This document shows, piece by piece, positions 22,565 to 34,256 of a DNA stretch of 64,000 nucleotides. How positions within the stretch are numbered: the stretch's first letter is position 1; each line of letters begins with the position of its first letter. The stretch covers positions 193,310 through 257,309 of the forward strand of contig DF239235.1 in NCBI GenBank assembly GCA_000507305.1, written 5' to 3'. Source of the stretch: Breviolum minutum Mf 1.05b.01. Taxonomy: Eukaryota > Sar > Dinophyceae > Suessiales > Symbiodiniaceae. The position numbers and the translations under genes are program-made. The notes under the pieces are model-generated. The model saw only the letters and a program-made list of their open reading frames with translations. It was not told the origin of the DNA and did not search any database.

Positions 22565-22747
22565 GCTTTTTGTTGAGCTCTCCGGGAGATGGGTACCGGG
22601 TAGCGTGTTTTTTGTTGGGGGGATATCAACATTTCGAAGATCTTCATATGAAACATTTCAAGCGTTTTCGCCAAGCTGCTTTCCTTTCAACACAACAAAC
22701 ATCGGTATCCTTAGAGTATCTTTTTGAAGAAAAAGATGTGTGATTCT

Positions 22748-22854
22748 GTTGATGGAAGAAATTCCTGCACCAGTTGAGGTTGGTAGATTATCCCATTATT
22801 TACCGGGTTTTATACATTCCAGGTGGTTGTTTGGGATTTCTGAACCATCAAGAG
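22748..22854 (+). mobile_element. Family B introner (B3)
   Basis: GTTGATGGAAGAAATTCCTG at the left, GGGATTTCTGAACCATCAAGAG at the right. The nearest strong acceptor is TTTTTCAG just beyond its end (22862). Confidence 0.7.
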
Positions 22855-22862
22855 TTTTTCAG

Positions 22863-22981
22863 TCTACCTCAACTGGAGTGGAATCACAGACGCAACGACA
22901 TCTCGAATTTTGGCTCTTGGACCAAGCCGCTTTTTTGGTGGTGGCCAAACTGTTTCCTTTGCCGCTGCGCAATGGTGCCAG
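22863..22981 (+). CDS. Candidate exon, product unknown
   Basis: Bounded by TTTTTCAG and a GT donor, open in phase 0, reading TQRHLEFWLLDQAAFLVVAK. It does not match the expected kinase activation loop, so it may belong to a separate gene or be a chance open frame. Confidence 0.3.
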
Positions 22982-24008
22982 GTTAGGGTGGGGAGTTGGT
23001 TGAAAACAAACGGTAGGAAGTAGGATACCTGCATATGCTTGAAGGTGGCAAGGGGGTCATGATACGAAAAAAAAACTGGGTTTTTTTGTATTCATAAGTA
23101 AAAACCCACCATATTTGACATGAGTCGTTTGGGATGGTTGATTTGATAGTTGATGTCGGTGAGGGTGGGGCACCTTCACTTGAAAGTCAACAAAATCAGG
23201 CCTTTGCCTCCATCAAATTTCGGCAAAGTTCGATGTTAGAAACCATAGGAATTTGCTTAATTACTTCGCATGCGAAAAGACGCTTCGCAATCCATCAGAT
23301 CGTTTTTTTCCTTTTCTGGAGGCATCCCCCATCGATGCTTTCGACAGAGATGCACGAGGGCGAGATCAAATATTTCGCTGGACAGAAAGGCTGGGCACCT
23401 GTGGTTTTTGTTGTGGTTGACTGGAAATCCAAAAACTCGTACAAGGTCATGGGCAACTTCCAGACAACAAGGTGATTTCAATGATTTCATAATCTTACAG
23501 TCCTTATCTCAGACACTCAATTAGGAGCTTGTTTTTTTTGATGGAAATACATTAAATTTGACCCGCAAAGCTGTCTAAAATGGCCAGTTTTGTGGGAAAA
23601 TATACCCCAGCCACTGATTTTTCGAGGGGTTCTGTATGGCATCCTTGTTGCTCATCTACAAAAATCACCCAAACCGTCACTCACTTGGTTCCACACAAAT
23701 CGTGGGGGATTGATGAAGACAAATACAGAAGGCAAAGGATCGTTGATGGGTACTGTACTGACGGTTCTGCACGGGAGTTTCATCCTCATCATATCATATA
23801 CTGTACGTATGATAACATTAATATGCAATGAATTAAATATCATGAATCATGCATCGCATTTTATTGTCAGTCTGATTATCACTATGACTATATGAGAATG
23901 GCCCAGAGTGTCATTATCAGAGCCACCACCATCATCACCGTCTCAATTCATCTCATCTCCCCTCATCGTATGATATTCCACACCATCACATGCCCTATAC
24001 ATACCATA

Positions 24009-24320
24009 TCAAAATGGGCTCACTTCAACCCGACAACCACGACGCCTCCAGGAAAAAAAGAGAGACGTCCGTCTCTTGACGAAAAAAAAAAAAAAACTTC
24101 TCTTGTGGGCTAAATCATTTGAGCAATGAAAAAAAAGCCTTCGTTGGTTAGGGTATATAGTTGTATATGGGGGATTGTACTACCCCGTTCTATAATGTTC
24201 CAACCAGCATAATAGAAAGTAGGAGGGTTTTTTCCTGGCCCATCTAATCCTCGAGGCTACGGCTTCATCATTTGTCCAGATTTCGAAGCAGATGTATACT
24301 TCCAGCGACTGGCTTTGCAG
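24009..24320 (+). CDS. Cold-shock-domain-like protein, two exons around a family F intron (partial)
   Basis: The first piece is Thr/Lys/Arg-rich (PGKKERRPSLDEKKKK) and ends T-S-L-V plus one base. The second (24256 on) reads GYGFIICPDFEADVYFQ, which carries the GYGFI and DVYF strands (RNP1/RNP2-like) of the cold-shock nucleic-acid-binding fold. A GC donor at 24108 and the CCTCGAG acceptor join G|GC in phase. The domain's last strand is not seen here before a stop at about 24377, so the exon probably ends near 24320. Cold-shock-domain proteins are abundant in dinoflagellates. Confidence 0.55.
24108..24255 (+). mobile_element. Family F introner with GC-AG ends (F2)
   Basis: Contains CATTTGAGCAATGAAAA near the left end, the GGGGATTGTACTACC core and GAAAGTAGGAGG near the right. 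The proposed intron runs from GC to AG and equals the element plus a few bases. Confidence 0.6.
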
Positions 24321-24329
24321 GGGGCCCCG

Positions 24330-26478
24330 CTCAAAATCCCTACAATGTCTCTGATGGATACATACACTTAGCCAGATTTTTTCGAAGTCAAAGAGCAAGC
24401 AAGTTGGATGTACAAATCAAAAAATGGAGTATTTCAGAATTATGAACCGACATGCTGAACTGACACTATTTTCAGTGACATTGAAGACAATATCAAAACT
24501 TTGAAGTTAGCACCCCATTTCTCCTCAGATCTTGAAAATGAATGAAAGCATGAACATATATATATATATATACGCATATCGTATCGTCCTCCTGACTTTC
24601 CTTGGCTCAAGAGATCCCAAGAGTCATGGAAGCATTAAAGAATATAGTCGTAGACCATCATCATAGAATGGTTTGTTGTAGGAATTTTCTTGTAGTTCAA
24701 ACAACATACATTTGATAACAACATGCGTTCAGCATCCACATGTTGTGTATGTTGTGTAATGTGTACACAGAAATAATCAAACATGTTCCATTAGGTCATG
24801 ACTATGTCCACTTTGGGTGGCTGTTTTTAGGTTGTCTCAAAGCTGTCTAATTTGAGAGGAAGTCAGTTTGCAGGGAGAGTGCCTTTACATACGTTTGGTT
24901 GAGCTTGTTCAACCAACTGGGCCTACCCAGCTTTAACAAAAAAAGAGAAGTAAAAGTACAACACAATCAAAGCAAATTGACAAAATCACCAAAACAACAA
25001 TTCGAAACCGTTCAGGTTTTCAAGTATATAGTTTCAAATTTCAAGCTCATCATTTTTAATCGCTTCAAATCCGTGAAGTGTGCCTGGGAGAATATTTCCC
25101 GGTGAACCCCCGTGGGAAGGGACAAAGTTTTCCCGCCCAAAAAAGCTGGGGGGAAGTTTTAGAGGCCAGGTACCCGTGATACCGTTCGCTGGCGTGGCGG
25201 AGATCACCGCCATGCGTTTGATTGGGACACGGTACCTTGGATTTGGAAATCGATTTATCTGGGCTTTTTTTTCTTTGCAAGTCCATGTTTGTACAGGAAA
25301 ACTTGGTGAATAATGTGGCGATTTTTGCACCGTATAGTTTTTTTTGCCGATCAAGTGCTTTAAGAAAAAAAAACGGCAGGTTTCTGGAATCTCAGAAGCT
25401 GCTTCCGTTCTTAGATATTCAGCCGTTTTGGGAGGTGTATCCATCTTTGGTATCTCAGTAGTCCATTACCATTTTTTTTGGGAGTGTGAAAAGTTACTGT
25501 CTTGGGTGAAGTGATCACAACCAATATGAGTCATATAGTCCATGGGTTTCGTTTTGCTGAGGGAAATTCCCCAAGGGAAATCAAAAAAAACAGGGCCGGA
25601 CTTGGGGGGAAGTCATGGTTTTAGACCTCGGACCTCGTGACTTGAGATCCTTGTGGTGTGCGCTTCTTTTGGTGTACGTGGGATCTCAGCATGGCGCGGC
25701 CCTGGACTGGGGGGCCATTTGGGGTTGGTGAGTGGGTGGAGTGGAGGAAAATTGCCATGGGGTCTTTTCATTTTGAAACGTCTCTGGATATTTTTTTTTT
25801 GGATCCCATATGATGGAAATTTTGAAAACACACCAAAAAACCATAGAAGATTGACTGGCAACTAAACAACTCAACCTGGTAACACGCACCTGCACCAGCT
25901 GGGATGTATAAAACCCCTGTAAACTATCAACCTTTACTGGTTTTGCTCGCCGGCTTTCTGAACTTCCATCAACAGTATCAAATTTATTGATATCTTTCAC
26001 TAGCCTGGCGTTTTTTTTGGTGTACCAACCCTAGTAACGAGGCATGAACTCGTGGCATTAAAACATCACCTACACGGCCTCGATGGGTTTGTTGTTTCAA
26101 CCCCTTAGGCCACCCAAATCCTTGAGGTAGGAAAATTCTTCGGTGTCGGGATGTCGGGATGTGGAAGGGATGTTGAAAATGTGTGTTTTGCTACCAGGAC
26201 TTGCAACCTGAAGGTGGCCGGAATGTGAGGAAACAGTGGTAGGGAATGGGCATGGTTCAGGATGCTGCAAGTGGTGTTTCTACAGAGCTTCAAATCATGG
26301 TGTTTCGAACATTTAGAGATTTCACGAAGCTGATTATTTGACGGTTAATGTTGGTAGTGTTTAGCTAATTCTACTTGCATGTAGTAGATCTTGGATCGGT
26401 GTATATACCATATATTATATTCTCACCAAGAATTCAACCTTTGTCATTGGAGATTCTTAAGACTCAACACGCCGCGCC
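24330..26478. other. No assignable gene
   Basis: Open frames occur near 25080-25460 and 25653-25865 but overlap on both strands with no supporting motif. A decayed family B copy in inverted arrangement spans about 25890-25978, ending CTTCCATCAACAG. Confidence 0.35.
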
Positions 26479-26668
26479 AATTGAGCAATGAAAAACAAAC
26501 ACGTTCTTAAGAGTATATAGGATATATAGGGGATGACATCCCAGTTATGTGGGGATTGTATGTAAACCGTTATAAGGGATCCCATAGGGATCCCTATGAA
26601 ACAACCAGGATTCAATGGAAAGTATCCGGTCGTGTTTTTGTTCGTGGCTGCCGACACTTGATGTCTAG
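26479..26668 (+). mobile_element. Family F element (F3) upstream of an exon
   Basis: CAATTGAGCAATGAAAAAC at the left, then GGGGATGACATCCCAG, AGGGATCCCTATGAAAC and CAATGGAAAGTATCC. The AG before 26669 lies in the sequence just to its right. Confidence 0.65.
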
Positions 26669-26917
26669 GTGAAGGGCATTCGGATGAAATGGTGGAACTT
26701 CATGATATCCAAGGCCATGATGACAATTGGTGTGTCTGTTTTTATTTTCTTTGGGAAGTTCTTAGTTGTCCAAAACCAGTGTTTTTTGTCAAAAGTTTTT
26801 GGCATTGATTGGTCATATTACCCCGCAAAACAAGTTGGATTTATTTTCCAGGAAGTCTTTTCGACGGATTTTCCGGGGGGGGGTTCATGTGATTGGATTG
26901 CCCATGATCATTTTTAA
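26669..26917 (+). CDS. Membrane-segment exon, product unknown
   Basis: After GATGTCTAG the frame runs 82 codons to TAA. It contains basic residues followed by a hydrophobic segment (MTIGVSVFIFFGKFLVV), then an aromatic, Gly-rich tail. It looks like the last exon of a membrane protein with one transmembrane helix. There is no family match and the upstream exons are unknown. Confidence 0.4.
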   Translation: MKGIRMKWWNFMISKAMMTIGVSVFIFFGKFLVVQNQCFLSKVFGIDWSYYPAKQVGFIFQEVFSTDFPGGGSCDWIAHDHF

Positions 26918-26919
26918 GA

Positions 26920-28025
26920 AATTTGAAGTGCCAAGTAAATGCTTTGCGAAGCTCTGTCATTGGGTGACATGACACGATGGTCAAATCAATGTATACAGAC
27001 AAAACTATTTGCATGAAAAGACAAGTCGGGGTACATTGAACCTGCGAACCTTTTACATGGTTTTATCACTGAACATTAACTGAATGGTCGAGTATTGTTG
27101 TTTTGTTTTAATTCTTGGAATGTCAAGTACTCAGTAATCATTTGTAATTTCAAATCAAGGAATTCAGAAAATTTCAAACCAGCATTCATTCGTTCGATCA
27201 TTCATTTGTTCGTTCGTTCGATTTTTTCGTTGATTCATTCATTGATTCACACTCTTCACCAAACATAACCAACCTGGTACCCCAATTTTGAGGTCAATAT
27301 AGGCTCATCTATTGTACTGGCTTGTTGTCCTTTCTAAAAACCAAAAAAGAAAGAGGCAGGGCCCTAACACTCCCAGGGTTTTCGGTTTGAAGGTGTGCTA
27401 TCAAATTTCGAAGATGTGTCACTAAAATCAAAAAATCATTCCCAGATGGGCTAATTTTGTATGGTTTTTTTAACCTACATGAACGGTGAAAAATGGCGAG
27501 CAATTCAAGGGGGAAAAGGCTTGGTAAATATTCCCGTCCCATGGAGGATTTGGGATTTGATAAACCCTTGGAAAAATGTCGACATCTTTGGGATGCTCCC
27601 TTGAACACCACGTGAGGTATCCCTGGAGAGGAGGTAGGGCCGGTGCCGGTAGGGTTGAGATTTGGGAGAAAGAAGATTCAAAGCGAGCTATACCTTTTGG
27701 GGGTATATATATAGGTATGTATATTATTGTATGTCTACGCATATATATATATATGTATATGATATATGATGTGTATATAATAGATAACTATATATATATA
27801 AACATCAGTGTTTTTGGGGTCTATAAATCAGTATATACATGTATATGTTGAGGTTGCTTTCACATCTGAAGATTCAACGCAGTCATAGTGGCACATCACA
27901 TTGCCATCCATCTACTTCCTTCTTTTGCTGATTTGAGCAGTTGATGTCTTTGACGTTGATTTTGTGACGTGTTCGTGCCTGAAATCTACTGAATGTATTG
28001 GATGAACTAGTCTAAATGATCACAG
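26920..28025. other. No convincing gene; simple-sequence tracts
   Basis: CATT/TTCG-type short repeats at about 27183-27250 and TA-rich tracts at about 27700-27850. Nothing else is supported. Confidence 0.5.
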
Positions 28026-28214
28026 TTCGCCCGAGCCATTACATTGAATACGGAAGCAGATTTCACAGATATCCTTGGCATACCTGGGTTGCTTGAGGCA
28101 TTCAATGTCCGGCTCATTGGGTCAATCGATCCATACCAACGCCAACACCCTTGCAACAAAACTTCCCTGCTTCGCTCCGTTCCAGGAGGAAAGTTATACC
28201 AGAGAAGATGTTAG
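28026..28214 (+). CDS. Terminal exon, product unknown
   Basis: After GATCACAG the frame stays open 62 codons to TAG, reading FARAITLNTEADFTDILGIP and later EAFNVRLIGSIDPY. Composition is strongly protein-like with balanced charges. A competing frame at the same acceptor closes sooner. I do not recognise the family. Confidence 0.42.
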   Translation, partial: FARAITLNTEADFTDILGIPGLLEAFNVRLIGSIDPYQRQHPCNKTSLLRSVPGGKLYQRRC

Positions 28215-28332
28215 TTGCAGCTTCATGTTGATGGGAATGTTCTTTTTCACTATGGTGACTTGATACTGACTTTGCTTGGGGATGGGTGGAAGTGAAGGAT
28301 GGTGACTTGGAAAAAAGAAGCTCCAGGTCTTT

Positions 28333-28530
28333 ATGACTAGTGTCATGAAAGTAGGGAACGCGGGGTTTGTTCTATTCCCTCATTTCCTGCGACGTAATCA
28401 TCGGAAAATTTTGCCGAGACCTTTTTGTGTTTCCTGCTTGGAGAACCGGGGTTTACGGGGTCGAGCCGAGAACCTGCAGGGTTTCCGGGGTGAACATGGT
28501 GAAGATGGCAAGATGCAGTTAGAAGTATAG
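28333..28530 (+). CDS. Candidate short gene or last exon, basic protein
   Basis: ATG at 28333 opens 65 codons ending EHGEDGKMQLEV-stop. The middle is Arg/Leu-rich with a CVSC pair. The tail is acidic and polar. No family is recognised, and the frame could instead begin at an internal acceptor. Confidence 0.33.
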   Translation: MTSVMKVGNAGFVLFPHFLRRNHRKILPRPFCVSCLENRGLRGRAENLQGFRGEHGEDGKMQLEV

Positions 28531-30386
28531 CTACATTTACGCTTCAACTGATAGCAGCATAGACTTTTTGTTTCACCTTGACCACCAGATATTTCCGATA
28601 CCCGATACTCCCGTTGATGAGAATCCAGTCTTTCAAAAGATCCTGGTACAAAACAAAATCGCTGTTTCGAACCCAACCTTTTGAATTTTTTCCATTGAAA
28701 AATGAAAGAAAAACTTTCTTCAAATCAACAGGGAATAAGGTTTGGATGCTATTAATTAAAACCTTCCCAAAATTTTGATCTACAGTTTCAACTTGGAAAC
28801 GCCTACCTACCAGAGTTGAGGTTTCTCAAACTGCACCCCCCAAGTCATGTTTTTTGCGACCTGCAGGTGATCTTTTATTTGGTGAACTATCCAGATGATG
28901 ATATCAAGCATCTGAGATGGAATCAACAATCAGTTGAATGGGATTGGATTTTCTTGTTGGCCAACATCTTTGTACCTTGGGATGGGTTGGGTTACTGTCC
29001 CGTATAAATTAACGGGAGCAACCTGGCAACTGTTGGAGGATTTCTAACAGAATCTATTTGGTGTTATTCTTTAACCCAAGAGTTCCGCAAGGTTTTGACA
29101 GCTTGCCGTCACGATATGATGTCATCCTGAAAGGACACTCTTACAAAATCTTCCAAATTGGACCTGAATTTGGAGCTCTTAATGCCAAATATGAAGAATT
29201 TGGCGGTGTGTTTGATACCTTCCTTCATTTGTGACCCATGAACGAATGTTCTGAGGTTGGTTCTGTGGTATAAAGAATTGTGTACCTGATCTATCCTCAT
29301 CACATCATAGGGTCAACCATGGCTGCCTCCCAAGAGATGACTAGCTGAAATATTGATGAAGAATGCATTAATATGCATTAATGAAATATGATACAATGCT
29401 TAATTATAGTCTAGATTCTGGTCCTAAACTAGGCATATGATTTATTCAGATGTATTGAATTCGTTTGATACACCCATCAAGCATTTGAAAGCACATCAAG
29501 AGGGTTTTTTTCCGATGACACGCACGAGGCGTTATTCTTGGAGCATCATCAACACTACCATCTCCATCTTTTGCGCTACTCGGACCTTGCCAAAAGGACG
29601 CAATCCTACAGGATCTCATCAAGCATTAATATTTATATATATATATAGGATATAGGATTCTACGGCCATCCACTTAAGATGTATCATGATGATTGGAACT
29701 GAGTGCCAAGCTTACACATCTCCAAGTGTGGTGAATTGTCACTTCTTTCATGGTGGTGATATACCTAGAATACATCTCATATATATATATATATATATAG
29801 AATTATGCAATGAAAAACTGTTGATATTTGAAATCGAATATATCTATAGCTGTTTGTCGGCTGCTTTTGGGTTTAAAACCCTGCAAAATAAAGTCTTTTC
29901 CAAACAAAAACAGGTTGGTTACTTGGGTTCCTATTGAAATGTCCTATATCTTTTATGTTGTCGGTTATGATTTGGTAGTCAACGTATCATCCTTGCTTTC
30001 AATGCATTCACATGTTGGCAAAGGCATGGTTTCCGCACCGTTTGGCAGATTTCACCGTACTGCACTCCTTCTCCCAGTGTCGGCAGTGTCATCCCACCAG
30101 AAATAAAGATGTGCGTCCTTCTTTTTTGTTAATGTTTTTATATTTGGCGGTTTCAACATGTTTCAATATGTTTTATCGCTTTTACTCCAACAAATTGGAA
30201 AATGAACATTTTCTTTAATCGGATGCGGTCGCAACTGATTACCCACCAACTATAATAATCCCCCATCCATTACCAGTGCCAAAAAGTGAAGGTTTTTTCT
30301 CCAACACGCCAAAAAAACATCATTCTATACAACGTTGATGGTTCGTAAATCGGACCAACCCACCGGTGGGATGTTTTATTTACATT

Positions 30387-30496
30387 TGGGGGTTTCCAAA
30401 AATAATGGTAACCCCAAATCATCCCATTTTTAATAGGGTTTTCCATTATTTTCACCATCCATTATTGTGGTAGTCCCTATTTTTGGAAACACCCAT
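30387..30496. mobile_element. Family E MITE-like element (E2)
   Basis: Inverted orientation relative to E1: GGGGGTTTCCAAAAATAATGG at the left and CTATTTTTGGAAACACCCATA at the right, with the shared TTTTCCATTATTTTCACC body. Confidence 0.72.
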
Positions 30497-30750
30497 ATAG
30501 ATAGATGCTTTCTCATCTCAAAAAAACTCCCATAGATTGAAAAAGGCAGGTGTTTGGCTCGGTCGACAAATCCTTGATGCGGTTTTTCACATCCCTAAAA
30601 TGGCTCGGTTTTTGGAAACGCCCATTTCTTTACCCCGTTAAGGCGGTCTTGATCTTCAGTGCCGCGGATGAAGTCCTCATTTCCTTTGTGCTGAACCCGT
30701 TGCTGGGAGATCCTCGGTTCCACGTTTTTTTTGGTAGAAAAAAATGGAAA

Positions 30751-30834
30751 CCCTGGAAGATGAACGGCTGGAAAATGATCTGAAGCAAACCTCCCAGGGA
30801 ATTATGTTCCAGCCGTTAATCTTCAGGGGGTCTA
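30751..30834. mobile_element. Family A element (A5), short relative of the 61989 introner
   Basis: CCCTGGAAGATGAACGGCTGG at the left and CAGCCGTTAATCTTCAGGGGG at the right. It shares GGAAAATGATCTGAA and ATTATGTTCCAGCCG with 61989-62099. Confidence 0.7.
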
Positions 30835-30839
30835 GACGG

Positions 30840-31935
30840 ACACGTTTTCAAAACAGTTAGGCAGGGGCCTTTTTTTTGGGAAGTGAGAAGGTATAGTGAT
30901 TGGATTTTTTCAAAAAATCAATCAATTAGTTTGAGCGATACGTGCAAGTACATACAGACAGCTCGAAGTATAGAATTGCTTTTTCAGAGATATCATTGGT
31001 TTCAAAAACTGTCAATCCGGGCTACGGCCCCTTCCGAGCTTCGGGATGGACAAAACCAAGGAATTTCCCCGTGGTTGGCGTCAAGTGGGTCGTGCCTTTG
31101 CTTAGACCGGGAAGGAACAAGAACAAGATTCTGCTTCTGGTGACATGTAGAACCATTGGACAAACTTAACGAAGCGGTATGGCCTTATATAAAGGGCCAA
31201 AAACCTGATGACAGGCTCCTTCCCACATGGGTGGGCTACGATACTGCAGTTCCAGTAAAGGTTTAAGGACAACTTTGGGTTTGCAAGTGTAGTCAGAGTA
31301 TCGATTGAGACAACGAGAAGATGCTGAAACTTGACAACCACTTGGTTGTCGAGGTGGCCGTTGTTTAGCTAAAATTACTTGCAGAAACGGGAGTTAGGCT
31401 TGGATCCGCTCCAAGAAAAGGAAGGAAATTCATTATTGGCAAGGCACCATTTGTTGTGTTTGTTGACTCAAACTGTTACAAGTCCAACAAAATGTTCAGC
31501 CTCAAATTCTTCAAAAATCCTTGTTTCTACACAAACAATAAGCCCGAGATTGCTTTCCAACAGCGGAGCAACAAAAAGCGCTTCGATTTGGAGATGTGAT
31601 GAACTTAAGGCGTGATGGTGGGCTATTTATTGTTTATCGGTTGGCAACTTGGTACTGAATTCAGCAGAGAGTTTGTGAGATGTTTGCCAGGTTTTAGAAG
31701 GGTTGGTTGCAACCCCTTCCAAAGAATCTATGACTTAACAGTCGATGTGTTTTTTTCTTGTGAAGATTTTGCAAATTGAAGGTGTTTTTTATTGTTGAAC
31801 ATCAGGTACTGGCCCTACATGGCTTAGGGAACAACTACTAGGGAACCTTCTTGGATACCCTGGTTTGCGGGTTTATTTCTATACTGAAAACTGGGAACAC
31901 TTGGAAGTTTGGAAGAGAACTATGTGAGATGATAG
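30840..31935. other. Ambiguous coding potential
   Basis: Two stretches are protein-like in more than one frame: about 30990-31145, and 31805-31935 (one frame reads TWLREQLLGNLLGYPG after a GAACATCAG acceptor). I could not choose a frame or link them. Confidence 0.3.
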
Positions 31936-32198
31936 TTTACATTGACAATCCGCCAAACATTCCAGAGTTTTCTAGGTTTTGTCATCAACAAGAAGATGTT
32001 AGATACACATCTCAGTGATGTTTACATACCTGTAACTAGGTGGTGGTTTCAAATATTCTTTTATTTTCACCCCTATTTGGGGAAGATTTCCAATTTGACT
32101 AATATTTTTCAGATGGGTTGAAACCACCAACTAGTGTAATCATTGAATGCACATATGTATACACTATGAACTTTACACATTTGACGGTTCAACAATGA
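31936..32198 (+). CDS. 3' end of an unrecognised gene across a family C introner
   Basis: The frame KKMLDTHLSDVYIPVT runs into a family C element at 32040. After exact GT-AG removal it continues SVIIECTYVYTMNFTHLTVQ to TGA at 32196, the split codon being AG|T. Another frame upstream of the element also looks coding, so the exon start is uncertain. Confidence 0.42.
32040..32134 (+). mobile_element. Family C introner (C2)
   Basis: Canonical copy: GTGGTGGTTTCAAATATTC at the left, GGTTGAAACCACCAACTAG at the right, with ATTTTCACCCCTATTTGGGG and AATATTTTTCAGATGGG inside. Confidence 0.8.
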
Positions 32199-32199
32199 G

Positions 32200-33828
32200 G
32201 TGTTTGACCCTCAACATCGGAACAATGCGTTTTTTGAAATCCAGAATATCTTCATGTCAATGTTTTTGTAGTCAGTCAAATCATTCTGATGTATGTATTA
32301 TGACATGATATATATATCTATATATATATGCCATATGATGCAAATTTATACTATAGCTTGATGCATGAGCCTATATCTTGATACATGACACTGTGAAACG
32401 GATGTGAACACATCAAATTCACTTGGCCAATCTATTCGTCAGCTAGTATTTGACCATAAAACCATCAACCCTTGTTTTTTTTGGTACACTTCAGATGTCG
32501 TTTCACCATGGTTTCGCAAGCTGCCGAACTTTGAGTCGCTCAGGCTAATAGCAGCTGAACTCATGATGGCATCTTGCTTGCGTATGGCGTATGGGTGGAA
32601 TGGGATCTCTCATTTTTTCCCCCCGTTCACTTGATGGCAAGTGGCAAGTCATGGCAACGTGAAAGGCGTTTTTTGGCATATGGATTGAGGATTAGAATCT
32701 ACAGGAAGTTTTGCCAAAACTAAGGATACTGTGAGAGTTTTTGGCCACAGTATTGACAGATACCGATACCGTGATGAAGTGTTTTTTCTTTGAAGTGGCA
32801 CACACCCACAGAGATTTCGGACATTTTAGGTAAGATAAAGCCAACCCGATGCATTGGAATCCTTGGAGGATCCTTCATTCCAAAGAAGAGTAGTTCAGTT
32901 TCGTTGCTTTGAAAGCCTTGGCAGCTTCAGGCCTGCTTAGCACGTGCTTGGTGTCATAGTACTGGCATCAGTAGCCAAAAGCAATGGGTCATCCATGATC
33001 ACCTCCGTGGTGATCATGGAAGTCCTGTAGCATCTTGCCTTTGATTTTTGAGAGGCTTTGTGGATGGAAAGGTAGAAGATGGTCCGCAAATATGAAATGA
33101 TATGAAATGGAACTTGCTTATTTTTAGGGTCCAGGGTAGGTTGGATTCAAGGGAAGTTCTATATGAAGACCTATCCTGAATTTTAAATGAGTCTGTATGT
33201 AGATCATACAAAAAAATAGATGTGTTTGTACACATCGAGGTCATTTACCAAAGCATAAGGAAGGCCCAACACGATGCAAAGAATCGATTCTTGATAGTTC
33301 CCACATTCACTTCCACATCAAATGAATTGATGTATTTTTTTCGCACACAACAACGCGGCCCTTCACTTGGAAGCTTTGTTTCAGACTGTTTTTTCCCTCA
33401 ACGTCATTTCGTGAAAAAGTCGTTTGGACCGAGTTCCAATCAACTAGACCCATCAACTTGCATCTAAGTTGGTGGGAAACTTCCATTCCCCCAAAAAAAC
33501 AATCACTTAGGATCAGTGACTTTTGTAACCCCAATGAATCATGAAAAACCCCTACTTATAGGTGAAATGACCCATAGGAATCCTAACCCCACTTTTGGTT
33601 CCCCCTTTTTTTCCCGGTGACTTCATAACGCTCGAAGCGATGCCACGAAGTTCGTCACGACGACGACTTCCTCCCAGGCGCAGGAAGCCATCATGCTTTC
33701 AGCAACACGAGAGAAGAGCGTGGCACGGATTGGGCAATTGGAAGTCTTTGTGACGGTGGAGGTGCGGTGCAGAGAGCGGGGTTTGGGTATAGGTACCCAT
33801 ACCAGTCATCCCATATGGGACTAGTATA
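32200..33828. other. No assignable gene
   Basis: A TA-rich tract near 32305-32330 and several frames open on one or both strands (32404-32634, 33014-33467) lacking motif or phase support. Confidence 0.35.
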
Positions 33829-33938
33829 TGGCTGTTTCCGAAAATAGGGGGGAACACCCCAAAATGGATGGTGAAAATAATGGAAAACCCTAATCAAATG
33901 GATGATTTGGGGATACCACTATTTTCGGAAACACCCAT
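33829..33938. mobile_element. Family E MITE-like element (E3)
   Basis: GGCTGTTTCCGAAAATAGGG and CTATTTTCGGAAACACCC ends, flanked by ATAT. A family D copy (about 33940-34016) abuts its right end. Confidence 0.75.
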
Positions 33939-34056
33939 ATATTTACCTACATGAAAACCCATAGAAATCAACCATTCATGTAATGAAAAATATACCATTA
34001 CAATGGATGGTATGGGGTAAGTCGGTGGGAGGATTTTTTTTCCATATATTTTCTAG

Positions 34057-34160
34057 GTGGTGGCAACTTCAAAGATGTTTCATTTTCACCCTGATACCTG
34101 GGGACATGATCCAATTTGACGAGCATATTTTTCAGATGGGTTGAAACCACCAACCTATAG
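34057..34160 (+). mobile_element. Family C element (C3)
   Basis: GTGGTGGCAACTTCAAAG at the left, GGTTGAAACCACCAACCTATAG at the right, and the conserved ATATTTTTCAGATGGG block. Confidence 0.72.
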
Positions 34161-34256
34161 ATATATTTAGTTGTTTTTGTTTCGTAAAGGAAGATCTCTT
34201 CATTTTTGAAGAATCTCTTGGGTTGAATTTTACTTGTGGCGAGGGATAGTTGTAAG

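Noticed and set aside
24597-24612. TTGGCTCAAG as a relic of the dinoflagellate spliced leader
   Set aside because: Only about 10 bases match the leader 3' end, without the rest or a coding start downstream; expected by chance in a window this size.
25890-25978. Family B copy as a functional intron
   Set aside because: Ends are rearranged and flanking frames do not join; treated as decayed.
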